Below, in pieces: positions 32,378 through 46,145 of a stretch of DNA of 55,248 nucleotides (the first letter of the stretch is position 1; each line of letters starts with the position of its first letter). The stretch spans positions 1 to 55,248 of the forward strand of contig DASTAE010000129.1 in assembly GCA_035712985.1 (NCBI GenBank), written 5' to 3'. This stretch comes from Actinospica sp035712985. GTDB taxonomy: Bacteria > Actinomycetota > Actinomycetes > Streptomycetales > Catenulisporaceae. The notes beneath the pieces are model-generated. The model saw only the letters and a program-made list of their open reading frames with translations. It did no database searches and had not been told where the DNA came from. A program made the position numbers and the translations under genes.

Positions 32378-34579
32378 TCAGCGGCTCTGCACCGCTTTCA
32401 GGGCGAGCAGCGCCATGTCGTCGCTGAGCGGGCCGTCGCCGAACTGCTCGACGCCGCGCTGGATGCGCGCGGTGATCCCGGCGGCGGACAGCGCCTTGCA
32501 GTCGGCGAGCATCAGGGCGAGTCCCTCGTCGCCCAGCATGTCGCCGCCGCGCCGCCGCTCCGAAGCGCCGTCGGTGAACCCGAGCAGCGCGTCGCCGGGC
32601 CGCAGTACGACGGTATCCACGTGGAAGCCCGGATCGCCATCGATTACTCCGAGCAGCGGCTGCGAGGACGCGGAGGTCTCCACCACGCCGCTCGACCGCA
32701 GGATCAGCGGCGGCGGATGCCCGGCGCAGATCAGCGCCAGGCTGAGCGAGCCGTCCGGCTGCGGCTCGGCCTCGGCGTAGACCAGGGTCAGGAAGCGGCC
32801 GCGCTCGCCCTCGTCCAGGATCGCCTGGTTGAGCCGGTGCAGCACGGTCGAGGGCCGCAGCCCCTCGCGGGCCAGCAGCCGCAGCGCGTGCCGGGCGAGT
32901 CCGGTGACGGCCGCGGCCTGCGGCCCGGTGCCGCACACGTCGCCGATCGCCAGGCCCCAGCAGCCGTGCCGGATCTCGAACACGTCGTAGAAGTCGCCGC
33001 CGACCAGCGTCTCGTAGGCGCGGTCCGCGGTCGCCCCGTCCTGCCCGGCCGGATGGTAGAAGACCGCTATGTCCGCCCCGGCCACGTGCGGGATCTCGGG
33101 CGGCAGCAGCGAGGACTGCAGCAGGTTCGCGGTGCGCCGCAGCTCCGCGTAGGACAGCGCGGCGTCGTAGGTCACCGAGATCCGCCGGGCCAGGTCCCAG
33201 GCGAGGTCCGCGGCGTCCCGGGCGAACATCACGCCGGGATCGGTGGCCAGCGCGATCGTGCCGAGCGGCCGGCCGCGCGCCTCCAGCGGCAGCACCAGCA
33301 GCTCGCCGGGGCGCAGGTCGATCGCCTCGGTGGCCGGCCAGAGCGCGGCGTCCGCGCCCGGGGAGGGCTCGCCGGAGGCGCCCACGGCCTCGGTCAGCGC
33401 GTCGTGCATCTCCTCGTCGGCGTGCCAGACCAGCGGCGGCTTGCGGCGCGAGGTGTCCTCGTGCCGGTAGATCGCGCACCAGCGGGCCAGCGAGGGCACC
33501 AGCAGTTGCGCGGCCAGCGCGAGCGTGCGCTCGGGGTCCAGCGAACCGGCGAGCAGCTCGCCCGCCTCGGCCAGGAAGGACAGCGCGGCGCGCCGGCTCT
33601 GCCCCGCCTCGGCCAGCCGCGCGGTCTCCACGGTCAGCGCGATCCGCTCCGCCTCCGCGGCCAGCCGCAGCGCGTCCGGTTCGCCGAAGCGCTCCGGCGC
33701 GTGGTCGGCTACCGCGATCAGCCCGGTGGTGCGGCCGCCGACGGTCAGCGGGGCGGTGGCCAGCGAGCGCAGGCCGAGCTCGGCGAGCGCGGCCAGCAGC
33801 GCGCTGGAGTGGTCGCCGGGGCCCGCGAGGTCCGGGTAGACGGCCGGGAAGGCCGAGAGGTCGATCCGGCTCGCCGCGCTCGGGGTCTGGGTGACCGGGG
33901 GCAGCGAGCCCGGGCGCAGCCCGGCGACGGCCCGCAGCCGCAGCGTGCCCGGCGCGTCCTCCTGAGCCAGCAGGATCACCGCGGAGTCCATCTCGAACAG
34001 GTTCCGGATGTGCTCGGCGACCCCGCGCAGGTGCTCGTCCAGCTCCTCGATGCTGTGCGGGTCCCACTGCGGCAGGTCGTCCGCGGCCTCGGCGGCCGGC
34101 ACCGGGGGCAGCGCCTCGGTCGCGCGCCCCGCGGCCGCGCCGGGCAGCCGGAGCTCGAACCAGACCTGCTTGGCGCCGCGCGAGTACTGCACCCCCCACG
34201 AGTCCGCGAGGTAGGTGGTCAGATACAGGCCGTAGCCGTGCTCCGATTCGCCGGGTTCGGCGCCGCCGAGCGGGGTTTCCGGTGCTCCGGGGGCGGGCAG
34301 GGGCTTGCTCGGATGGCGGTCGGCCACTTCGACCCGGATCCCGGCGGGGGTTCCGTCGGCGCCCGGACGCAGCTCGCATAGCACCGAGGCGGCCGTACCC
34401 GCGTGCACCACGGCGTTGGTCACCAGCTCGCTGGTGAGCAGCAGCGCGTCGTCCAGCACCGACTCTAGGCCGTATTGCCCGGACTTGCCCCAATCCGTCA
34501 GGGTTTCCCGGACGAAGCGGCGCGCCCGGTTGGCCGCGTCGGGCGCGGCGGCGAACTGGGCGGCGCGGGACTGGCTCAC
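32378..34579 (-). CDS. SpoIIE-type PP2C phosphatase with HATPase and GAF domains
   Basis: This 733-aa regulator combines three domains. An RsbW-like anti-sigma HATPase fold comes first (about 1-155: LLLTSELVTNAVVHAG, then HGYGLYLTTYLADSWGV). Two GAF-like sensory regions follow (about 170-480). The C-terminal PP2C phosphatase has LVGGDFYDVFEI, GLAIGDVCGTGPQAA, and GDALLGFTDGASERR carrying metal-binding aspartates. Such proteins act in partner switching on anti-sigma-factor antagonists. The GTG at 34579 has no ribosome site and lies seven bases after TAGACT, so the mRNA is probably leaderless. It diverges from osaA, with valS directly downstream. Confidence 0.9.
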   Translation of the reverse strand: MSQSRAAQFAAAPDAANRARRFVRETLTDWGKSGQYGLESVLDDALLLTSELVTNAVVHAGTAASVLCELRPGADGTPAGIRVEVADRHPSKPLPAPGAPETPLGGAEPGESEHGYGLYLTTYLADSWGVQYSRGAKQVWFELRLPGAAAGRATEALPPVPAAEAADDLPQWDPHSIEELDEHLRGVAEHIRNLFEMDSAVILLAQEDAPGTLRLRAVAGLRPGSLPPVTQTPSAASRIDLSAFPAVYPDLAGPGDHSSALLAALAELGLRSLATAPLTVGGRTTGLIAVADHAPERFGEPDALRLAAEAERIALTVETARLAEAGQSRRAALSFLAEAGELLAGSLDPERTLALAAQLLVPSLARWCAIYRHEDTSRRKPPLVWHADEEMHDALTEAVGASGEPSPGADAALWPATEAIDLRPGELLVLPLEARGRPLGTIALATDPGVMFARDAADLAWDLARRISVTYDAALSYAELRRTANLLQSSLLPPEIPHVAGADIAVFYHPAGQDGATADRAYETLVGGDFYDVFEIRHGCWGLAIGDVCGTGPQAAAVTGLARHALRLLAREGLRPSTVLHRLNQAILDEGERGRFLTLVYAEAEPQPDGSLSLALICAGHPPPLILRSSGVVETSASSQPLLGVIDGDPGFHVDTVVLRPGDALLGFTDGASERRRGGDMLGDEGLALMLADCKALSAAGITARIQRGVEQFGDGPLSDDMALLALKAVQSR

Positions 34580-34586
34580 GACGTGC

Positions 34587-34592
34587 AGTCTA
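34587..34592 (-). promoter_or_regulatory. Probable leaderless promoter of the SpoIIE-type gene
   Basis: On the minus strand TAGACT ends seven bases before the GTG at 34579, with no Shine-Dalgarno sequence between them. A recognisable -35 was not found. Confidence 0.5.
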
Positions 34593-34755
34593 GAACGAAT
34601 ACGCCGGCTGTATTTCGGATCTAATCCGGACAACGGCGTCGGCGGACGGCATACGATACAAGGACGGACGCCGTCCCGCGGCTCGACGCGGCCACCGGGG
34701 CGAGCGGGGAACGACGACTCGCCCGACCACCACATGGGGCGAATGAGGAGTGCCG

Positions 34756-39261
<4,506 letters not shown>

Positions 39262-39320
39262 ACGGCGGCACCCACTGCCACCCACCACACCCGCAGCCGG
39301 AGCTGGAAGGCGAACCACCC

Positions 39321-39962
39321 ATGGTCGAAAGGGCGAAGATCCTGCTCGTGGACGACCGCCCGGAGAACCTGGTCGCCCTCGAGGCCGTCCTCGGCGCGCT
39401 GGACCAGACCCTGGTGCGGGCCACCTCGGGCGAGGAGGCGCTCAAGGCGCTGCTCACCGAGGACTTCGCGGTGATCCTGCTGGACGTGCAGATGCCGGGG
39501 CTCGACGGCTTCGAGACCGCCGCGCACATCAAGCGGCGGGAGCGGACCAAGGACATCCCGATCATCTTCCTGACCGCGGTGTCCAACGGCCCGCACCACA
39601 CCTTCCGCGGTTACGCGGCGGGCGCGGTGGACTACCTCGCCAAGCCCTTCGACCCGTGGATCCTGCGCGCCAAGGTCTCCGTGTTCGTCGAGCTGCACCG
39701 GAAGAACCTGCTGCTCAAGGAGCAGGCGCAACTGCTCGCCGACCGCCTCGCCGCGCGCGACGAGGCGGGCCGGGACGGCGCCTGGCTGGTCGCCGAGCTC
39801 GCGGCCCGGCTCGCGGCGGTCGAGGAGAACGTGCACGGGCTCGAGCGCCTCGCGGCCGGCGGCGGTGACGGCGGCGTCCCGAGCGCCGACCTGAATACGG
39901 CCCTGGACACTCTCAACACGAGGCTCGGCCGGCTGCGTTCCGCGCTGGACGCGCTGACCTGA
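39321..39962 (+). CDS. osaB: Response regulator OsaB without a DNA-binding domain
   Basis: The 213-aa protein has an N-terminal receiver domain (LLVDDRPENLVAL, Asp55 in VILLDVQMPGLDG, Thr in IIFLTAV, Lys in YLAKPFDPW). A helical C-terminus of about 80 residues, rich in Ala/Glu/Leu, is predicted to form coiled coils. There is no DNA-binding output domain, as described for Streptomyces OsaB, so it should act through protein contacts. It is preceded by GGAAGG at about twelve bases and follows osaA, its expected partner kinase. Confidence 0.92.
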   Translation: MVERAKILLVDDRPENLVALEAVLGALDQTLVRATSGEEALKALLTEDFAVILLDVQMPGLDGFETAAHIKRRERTKDIPIIFLTAVSNGPHHTFRGYAAGAVDYLAKPFDPWILRAKVSVFVELHRKNLLLKEQAQLLADRLAARDEAGRDGAWLVAELAARLAAVEENVHGLERLAAGGGDGGVPSADLNTALDTLNTRLGRLRSALDALT

Positions 39963-40002
39963 CGCCGCGTTCGCGGGCGGCGCAACCGGCATCCTGTCCG
40001 CG

Positions 40003-40022
40003 GGTTCGAGTACCCTCGAACC
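40003..40022 (+). promoter_or_regulatory. Perfect 20-bp dyad at the ftsK start, over a likely leaderless promoter
   Basis: GGTTCGAG-TACC-CTCGAACC ends at the base before the ftsK ATG. TACCCT (40011-40016) within it lies six bases before the ATG, the spacing of a -10 element for a leaderless transcript. No Shine-Dalgarno sequence is present. The dyad differs from the actinobacterial LexA box, whose half-sites point the other way. Confidence 0.55.
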
Positions 40023-42593
40023 ATGCCGTCCCCTGCCCCGGCCAAGCGTACGCAGGCCAAGCGCCCGGCCAAGAAGGCCGCCGCTCGACCCTCCGCGTCC
40101 GCGAAGGGCAAAGCCTCGGCCAAGAAAACCCCGACCATCCCGGGGCCGATAGAGCTGCTCGTCCGCGCGGTCGAGCTGTTCTTCTCCGTGCTCTGGCTCG
40201 GCACCAGCCGGGGGATCGGCGCCGTGGCCCGCACCGGCCGCGGCAGGCAGGGCGGCACGCGGGCCGGGATGGCCGGCGACCTGCCCGGCGCCCGCACCGA
40301 CTCGGACAAGCAGCAGGGGACGAGCGCCGCAGAAGCGCGCGGCCTGCACCCGGACCACCGCAGGGACGGCTGGGGCCTGCTGCTGATCGCCCTGGCCTTG
40401 ATCATCGGCGCGGCCGTCTTCCACAAGATGCCCGGCTGGCTCGGCAGCGGCATCTACAGCGTCGTGGTCGGCGCCGTCGGCTGCCTGTCCTGGGCCGTGC
40501 CGCTGCTGTTCGTCGGCCTGGCCGTCCGCTTCATGCGGCACCCGAAGGACACGGCCGACGACATCGGCCGCATCATCATCGGCCTGACCTGCCTGAGCCT
40601 CGGCGTGCTCGGCATCGTGCACATCGCCCGCGGCGCCCCCAGGCCGTCGATGGGCGCGGAGGCGATGCGGCACGGCACCGGCTGGATCGGCTGGTTCGCC
40701 TCCGCCCCGCTCTCCGCCGTGTTCAGCCAGTGGGTGACCGTGCCCCTGCTCGTGCTGCTGACCTTCTTCGGCCTCCTGGTCACCACCGCGACCCCGATCT
40801 ACCGCATCCCGGCGAGGCTCCGCCGCGCCCGCGGCACCGCCGACCGGATGCTCGACACCGCCTTCCACGGCAGGCTCCCCGAGGACGACCCGCGCATCGA
40901 CGGCGAGCAGGAGGCGGCCGACCTGCCGGCCGTCCGCGGCCTGCCGCTCGCGCCGCCCGTCGCCGACGTCGAGGTGGACCCCGAGCTCCCGGACGACCCG
41001 GACTTCGAGGCCGAGCCCACGGTCATGCTCCCGCTGCCGATGCAGCAGAAGGCGAAGGCCCGCAAGAAGGCCGAGAAGGCCGCCCCCGCGCCGCGGCCCG
41101 AGCAGGTCACCCTGCTGAGCGGCCAGGACTACAAGCTGCCCGCCATGGACCTGCTCGCCGCGGGCCCGCCGCTCAAGGCCAAGTCCAAGGCGAACGACGA
41201 CGTGGTCGAGCGGCTGACCGGCGTCTTCGCCCAGTTCTCGGTCGACGCGCGGGTCACCGGCTTCACCCGGGGCCCGACGGTCACCCGCTACGAGGTCGAA
41301 CTGGGCCAGGCGGTCAAGGTGGAGCGCATCACGGCCCTGTCGAAGAACATCGCCTACGCCGTGGCCTCGGCGGACGTCCGGATCCTCTCCCCGATCCCCG
41401 GCAAGAGCGCCATCGGCATCGAGATCCCGAACTCGGACCGCGAGATGGTCTCCCTCGGCGACATCCTGCGCGCCGACGAGGCCGTGTCCGACCCGCACCC
41501 GATGCTGGTGGGCCTCGGCAAGGACGTCGAGGGCCAGAACGTCAGCGCCAACCTGACGAAGATGCCGCACATCCTCGTCGCGGGCGCGACCGGCGCCGGT
41601 AAGAGCACATGCATCAATACACTGATCACCTCGGTCCTGATGCGCGCGACCCCCGAGCAGGTCCAGCTGATCCTGGTCGACCCCAAGCGCGTGGAGCTCA
41701 CCGCCTACGACGGCGTGCCCCACCTCGTCACCAAGATCATCACGTCCCCGAAGAAGGCCGCCGAGGCCCTCCAGTGGGTCGTGCGCGAGATGGAGCAGCG
41801 CTACGACGTGCTCGCCGAGACCGGCTTCCGCCACCTCGACGACTACAACAAGGCCTACGAGGCGGGCAAGGTCAAGCCCCCGCTCGGCGCCGACTACGAG
41901 TACCGCAAGTATCCCTACCTGCTGGTCATCGTCGACGAGCTCGCCGACCTGATGATGGTCGCCCCCCGCGACGTCGAGGACGCCATCGTCCGCATCACCC
42001 AGCTCGCCCGAGCCGCGGGCATCCACCTGGTCCTGGCCACCCAGCGCCCCAGCGTCGACGTGGTGACCGGCCTCATCAAGGCCAACGTCCCCTCGAGGCT
42101 CGCCTTCGGCACCTCGTCCCTCGCCGACTCGCGCGTCATCCTCGACCAGCCCGGCGCCGAGAAGCTCGTAGGCCGCGGCGACGCCCTCTTCCTGCCCATG
42201 GGCGCCTCGAAGCCGACCCGTCTCCAGGGCGCCTACCTCTCCGACGAGGAGATCGCGGCGGTCGTCGAGCACTGCAAATCCCAGCTCCAGGCCGAATACC
42301 GCAGCGACGTCACCGAGAACCCGACGGCCGCCAAGAAGCCCGAAGAGGAGATCGGCGAGGACCTGGAACTCCTCGTCCAAGCCGCCGAACTCATCGTCTC
42401 CAGCCAGTTCGGCTCCACCTCCATGCTCCAGCGCAAGCTCCGAGTCGGCTTCGCCAAGGCCGGCCGCCTGATGGACCTCCTCGAGCAGCGCGGCGTGGTC
42501 GGCCCCAGCGAAGGCGCCAAGGCCCGCGAGGTCCTGGTCCGCCCCGACGACCTCCAGCAGGTCCTCGAGGCGCTCAACGCCGAGGGGGCGTAA
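40023..42593 (+). CDS. ftsK: DNA translocase FtsK
   Basis: FtsK pumps chromosomal DNA through closing septa; in streptomycetes it acts during sporulation septation. The 856-aa protein begins with a Lys/Ala/Pro-rich basic stretch and four membrane helices in residues about 115-255. A charged linker follows. The motor domain has Walker A GATGAGKS (521-528), Walker B LLVIVDELADLMM, and LVLATQRPSVDV. The C-terminal winged-helix gamma domain is present (LLVQAAELIVSSQFGSTSML). Start ATG 40023 lacks a ribosome site. It follows osaB by 60 bases. Confidence 0.95.
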   Translation: MPSPAPAKRTQAKRPAKKAAARPSASAKGKASAKKTPTIPGPIELLVRAVELFFSVLWLGTSRGIGAVARTGRGRQGGTRAGMAGDLPGARTDSDKQQGTSAAEARGLHPDHRRDGWGLLLIALALIIGAAVFHKMPGWLGSGIYSVVVGAVGCLSWAVPLLFVGLAVRFMRHPKDTADDIGRIIIGLTCLSLGVLGIVHIARGAPRPSMGAEAMRHGTGWIGWFASAPLSAVFSQWVTVPLLVLLTFFGLLVTTATPIYRIPARLRRARGTADRMLDTAFHGRLPEDDPRIDGEQEAADLPAVRGLPLAPPVADVEVDPELPDDPDFEAEPTVMLPLPMQQKAKARKKAEKAAPAPRPEQVTLLSGQDYKLPAMDLLAAGPPLKAKSKANDDVVERLTGVFAQFSVDARVTGFTRGPTVTRYEVELGQAVKVERITALSKNIAYAVASADVRILSPIPGKSAIGIEIPNSDREMVSLGDILRADEAVSDPHPMLVGLGKDVEGQNVSANLTKMPHILVAGATGAGKSTCINTLITSVLMRATPEQVQLILVDPKRVELTAYDGVPHLVTKIITSPKKAAEALQWVVREMEQRYDVLAETGFRHLDDYNKAYEAGKVKPPLGADYEYRKYPYLLVIVDELADLMMVAPRDVEDAIVRITQLARAAGIHLVLATQRPSVDVVTGLIKANVPSRLAFGTSSLADSRVILDQPGAEKLVGRGDALFLPMGASKPTRLQGAYLSDEEIAAVVEHCKSQLQAEYRSDVTENPTAAKKPEEEIGEDLELLVQAAELIVSSQFGSTSMLQRKLRVGFAKAGRLMDLLEQRGVVGPSEGAKAREVLVRPDDLQQVLEALNAEGA

Positions 42594-42840
42594 CCCGAGA
42601 ACGGGAGCGTAGAGCCGTGTGTCAGCGGGGGAGCGGGGCGCTGGCCGGAACCGGGGCCCGGCTGCATTTCCTGCGTGACCTTTCCGGGTGACGGGGCGTT
42701 AGGCGGTCGGACGCGCGCCCGCCAATCGGGGGAATCCACGGCTTGGGAGGGGACGGGCGGCCCGGAACCGGGCAGGGGCATCCGGTAAGGCAAGCAGATA
42801 AACGGGTCGCGGGTCACGCACAGCACCGGAGGCGGGAAAC

Positions 42841-43986
42841 ATGGCACAGCAGGACGGGGAGGACCGGGTCCGCGGTACTCAGTCGGGCGATTGGGGAGCG
42901 GCGGACGGCGCCGAGCGCACTTCTCCGGCGGCCGACCAGCGGGAGATCGGGAGGCTGCTGCTGCAGGCGCGGCTCGATCGCGGGCTCACCGCCCGGGAAG
43001 TCAGTGATCTGACACGGATCACGCCGGAGACGCTGCGCCGGGTCGAGGCGGGGCAGTTCGAGCAGTGCGGGGGCGACGTGTACGCCCGCGGGCACATCCG
43101 CGCCTACGCCCAGGCGGTCGGGGTCGATCCGGAGCCGCTGCTGCTGATGTACGGGGCGGTCCACCTGCCGCCGCTCACGAAGCGGGACCTGCGCAAGCCG
43201 CGGACGGCGAGTCCGGCGGCGGCTCCCCGCTCGGACAAGCCGCTCGGGTCCGCGCGCAAGGACGCCCGGCAGGCGGCCACCAACCGGGCCCGGGCCGTGC
43301 TGCCCACGATCGTGCCCGGCGCGGTCCCCTCGCTGGTGCCGATGGTCGGGGCCACGCCCGTGCCCGACCTGCCCGCGCTCAAGCAGCCGCGGCGGGACGA
43401 CTACACGGACGCGGACTCGGGCTCGGCCTCGCGGCTGGTGGATCCGCTGGTGGCGGACGGCGCCGCGGTGAACGAGGCTCCGGCGGCGTTCCTCGGCGGG
43501 GCCAAGGGCGCCGGGCCACGCTCGGGGCCGAACTGGTCGCTCGCGCTGCTCGGCGCGCTCGGCGCGGTGGGGCTGGTGGCCGCGGTGCAGCTCTGGCCGC
43601 ACGACGCGTCCACCGCCGCGCCGCCCACCGGAGCCGCGGGGGCCGCGGTGCCGCAGGCCAAGTCCCATGCCGTCGCCCCGAAGACCGTGGCTCCGGCGCA
43701 GTCGGCCGCCCCGGCCGCGCTGCCGCCGAAGGCTCCGGTCGATCTCAAGATCAGCACGAAGACCGAGCCGGTCTGGGTCGGCGTGGTGAACTCGGCCGGG
43801 CACCAGCTCTACTGGAACATCCTGGCGCCGGGGACCACCAAGGAGTTCACCGACGCGTCCAGGCTCGACGTCACCGTCGGCAACGCGGCGGGCGTGGCGA
43901 TGCAGCTCAACGGGCAGACCGTGGCCAGCAAGGGCACCGACGGACAGGTCGTCAGCGCCAGCTTCGGCCCGCGGGGTCAGCTCTAG
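42841..43986 (+). CDS. RodZ-like helix-turn-helix membrane protein
   Basis: The 381-aa protein has a cytosolic Cro/CI-type helix-turn-helix (about 34-90: IGRLLLQARLDRGLTAREVS, then GDVYARGHIRAYAQAVGVDP). A Pro/Ala-rich linker follows, then one membrane helix (about 231-250) and an extracytoplasmic domain like the RodZ C-terminal DUF4115 (VWVGVVNSAGHQLYWNIL). RodZ proteins link MreB and wall synthesis; in actinobacteria the function is less clear. GGAGG precedes the ATG. The 247-base gap from ftsK holds no gene I can support. rimO follows. Confidence 0.88.
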   Translation: MAQQDGEDRVRGTQSGDWGAADGAERTSPAADQREIGRLLLQARLDRGLTAREVSDLTRITPETLRRVEAGQFEQCGGDVYARGHIRAYAQAVGVDPEPLLLMYGAVHLPPLTKRDLRKPRTASPAAAPRSDKPLGSARKDARQAATNRARAVLPTIVPGAVPSLVPMVGATPVPDLPALKQPRRDDYTDADSGSASRLVDPLVADGAAVNEAPAAFLGGAKGAGPRSGPNWSLALLGALGAVGLVAAVQLWPHDASTAAPPTGAAGAAVPQAKSHAVAPKTVAPAQSAAPAALPPKAPVDLKISTKTEPVWVGVVNSAGHQLYWNILAPGTTKEFTDASRLDVTVGNAAGVAMQLNGQTVASKGTDGQVVSASFGPRGQL

Positions 43987-44024
43987 CCCGCGTCGGGAGT
44001 GCCCGGCCCGCGCCCCGAGCCGGA

Positions 44025-44030
44025 TACCCT
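44025..44030 (+). promoter_or_regulatory. Probable leaderless promoter of rimO
   Basis: TACCCT ends six bases before the ATG at 44037, the same spacing and hexamer as at ftsK. No Shine-Dalgarno sequence is present. Confidence 0.45.
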
Positions 44031-44036
44031 GGATGC

Positions 44037-45530
44037 ATGCCGAGCTCCGCCATGCCCGAATCCACGCTGCCCGTAGCCGAACCGGGCGCCCGCGCGCCGC
44101 ACAAGGTCGCGCTGATCACCCTCGGCTGCGCCCGCAACGACGTGGACTCCGAGGAGCTGGCCGGCCGCCTCGCCGCGGACGGCTTCGAGCTCGTGGACGA
44201 GGCCGAGGAGGCGGAGATCGCGGTGGTCAACACCTGCGGCTTCGTGGACGCGGCCAAGAAGGACTCGATCGACACCCTGCTGGCCGCCTCCGACCTCAAG
44301 GGCCGCGGCGCGACCAAGGCCGTGGTCGCGGTCGGCTGCCTGGCCGAGCGCTACGGCAAGCAGTTGGCCGACGAGCTGCCCGAGGCGGACGCCGTCCTCG
44401 GCTTCGACTCCTACCAGGACATCGGCGACCGGCTGCGCACCATCCTGGGCGGCGGCCACGTCGAGGCGCACGTCCCCGCCGACCGCCGCCTGCTGCTCCC
44501 GCTGACCCCCGTCGAGCGCCAGACGGGATCCGCCGCCGTGCCGGGCCACGGCCAGGACGCCCCGGCGATCTCCGACCTGCCGGACGGCCTCGCCCCCGCC
44601 TCGGGCCCGCGCACGCTGCGCCGCCGCCTCGGCGACGGCCCCTCGGCCCCGCTGAAGCTGGCCTCCGGCTGCGACCGGCGCTGCTCCTTCTGCGCCATCC
44701 CCTCCTTCCGCGGCGCCTTCCTGTCCCGCCGCCCCTCCGACGTGCTCGGCGAGGCGCGCTGGCTGGCCGAGCAGGGCGTCCGGGAGATCGTGCTGGTCAG
44801 CGAGAACTCCACCTCCTACGGCAAGGACCTCGGCGACCTGCGGCTGCTCGAGACGCTGCTGCCCGAGCTGTCCGCGATCGACGGCCTCGACTGGATCCGC
44901 GTCTCCTACCTGCAGCCCGCCGAGCTGCGGCCCAGCCTGGTGACCGCGCTGGCCACGACGCCCAAGGTGGTGCCGTACTTCGACCTCTCCTTCCAGCACA
45001 GCGCCCCCGGCGTGCTGCGCCGGATGCGCCGCTTCGGCGACACGGACCGCTTCCTCGAGCTGCTGGCCGCGATCCGCGAGCTGGCCCCGCAGGCCGGCGC
45101 CCGGTCCAACTTCATCGTGGGCTTCCCCGGCGAGACCGACGAGGACTACGCCGAGCTCGAGCGCTTCCTGACCGAGGCGCGGCTCGACGCGATCGGTGTC
45201 TTCGGCTACTCCGACGAGGACGGCACCGAGGCCGAGGGCTTCACCGACAAGTTGGACCAGGACCTGATCGACGAGCGGGCGGCCGCGCTGGCCGACCTCG
45301 CCGAGGACCTGGTCGCGCAGCGCGCGGCCGAGCGGATCGGCGAGCGGGTCCGGGTGCTGGTCGAGGAGGTCGGCGAGGACGGCGTCGAGGGCCGCGCGGC
45401 GCACCAGGGCCCCGAGGTCGACGGCTCGGTCCGGCTGACCGGGGAGCTCGGCGCGATGAGGGTCGGCGACCTGGTCGACGCTGTCGTGGTGGAGAGCGAA
45501 GGCGTGGACCTCGTCGCGGAGCTCAAATGA
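44037..45530 (+). CDS. rimO: Ribosomal protein S12 methylthiotransferase RimO
   Basis: RimO adds a methylthio group to an aspartate of ribosomal protein S12, using two iron-sulfur clusters. The 497-aa protein has an N-terminal UPF0004 domain with ITLGCARNDVDSEE and VVNTCGFVDAAKKDS. The radical-SAM motif is CDRRCSFC (Cys212, Cys216, Cys219), with a C-terminal TRAM domain. The family match is strong because CARN-VDSEE is typical of RimO rather than MiaB. Its stop overlaps the pgsA ATG by three bases. Confidence 0.95.
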   Translation: MPSSAMPESTLPVAEPGARAPHKVALITLGCARNDVDSEELAGRLAADGFELVDEAEEAEIAVVNTCGFVDAAKKDSIDTLLAASDLKGRGATKAVVAVGCLAERYGKQLADELPEADAVLGFDSYQDIGDRLRTILGGGHVEAHVPADRRLLLPLTPVERQTGSAAVPGHGQDAPAISDLPDGLAPASGPRTLRRRLGDGPSAPLKLASGCDRRCSFCAIPSFRGAFLSRRPSDVLGEARWLAEQGVREIVLVSENSTSYGKDLGDLRLLETLLPELSAIDGLDWIRVSYLQPAELRPSLVTALATTPKVVPYFDLSFQHSAPGVLRRMRRFGDTDRFLELLAAIRELAPQAGARSNFIVGFPGETDEDYAELERFLTEARLDAIGVFGYSDEDGTEAEGFTDKLDQDLIDERAAALADLAEDLVAQRAAERIGERVRVLVEEVGEDGVEGRAAHQGPEVDGSVRLTGELGAMRVGDLVDAVVVESEGVDLVAELK

Positions 45531-46141
45531 GCACGCCCGCCGACGGGCGGATAGACACGGTCCCGGAGCCCGCGCCGGTGCGGGCGGCCGTGTCGAACTG
45601 GAACGTCGCCAACCTGCTGACGATGCTGCGGATCGTGCTGGTCCCGCTGTTCGTGCTGTTCTTCGTGCACGACGGCGGCCGGGACTCGTACTGGCGGCTG
45701 GCCGCGGCGGGGGTCTTCTTCCTCGCCGGGCTCACCGACCGCCTCGACGGCGAGCTGGCCCGGCGCCGGCACCTGATCACCGACTTCGGCAAGATCGCCG
45801 ACCCGATCGCGGACAAGGCGCTGATCGGCGCGGCGCTGATCTGCCTGAGCGCGCAGCACCAGGTGTGGTGGTGGGTGACGATCGTGATCCTGGTCCGCGA
45901 GATCGGCATCACGCTGATGCGCTTCTGGGTGATCAGGTACGGGGTGATCGCCGCGAGCCCGGGCGGCAAGACGAAGACCGCGGCCCAGCTGCTCGCGATC
46001 TTCCTCTATCTGCTGCCCCTGCAGACCGCGGTCGACTGGGCCGCGACCGTCGTGATGGCGGCGGCGCTGGCGCTGACCGTGGGCACCGGAGTGGACTACA
46101 TCGTGCGCGCCGTGCGGCTGCGCGCCGGAGCGGGGCGGTGA
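45527..46141 (+). CDS. pgsA: CDP-diacylglycerol-glycerol-3-phosphate 3-phosphatidyltransferase
   Basis: This enzyme makes phosphatidylglycerophosphate, precursor of phosphatidylglycerol and cardiolipin. The 204-aa membrane protein has the CDP-alcohol phosphotransferase motif in LTDRLDGELARRRHLITDFG followed by KIADPIADK, i.e. D-x2-DG-x2-AR-x8-G-x3-D-x3-D. Hydrophobic segments flank it. The start overlaps the rimO stop, so translation is coupled. cinA follows after four bases. Nearby clgR matches the pgsA-clgR neighbourhood of mycobacteria. Confidence 0.93.
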   Translation: MSTPADGRIDTVPEPAPVRAAVSNWNVANLLTMLRIVLVPLFVLFFVHDGGRDSYWRLAAAGVFFLAGLTDRLDGELARRRHLITDFGKIADPIADKALIGAALICLSAQHQVWWWVTIVILVREIGITLMRFWVIRYGVIAASPGGKTKTAAQLLAIFLYLLPLQTAVDWAATVVMAAALALTVGTGVDYIVRAVRLRAGAGR

Positions 46142-46145
46142 CGGG

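Noticed and set aside
29898..34493. A 1531-codon minus-strand frame that would fuse valS to upstream sequence
   Set aside because: The upstream part is an out-of-frame reading of the SpoIIE-type gene. valS has its own GTG with a good ribosome site at 32360.
40003..40022. A LexA/SOS box at ftsK
   Set aside because: The actinobacterial SOS box is GAAC-N4-GTTC; here the half-sites are in the opposite orientation.
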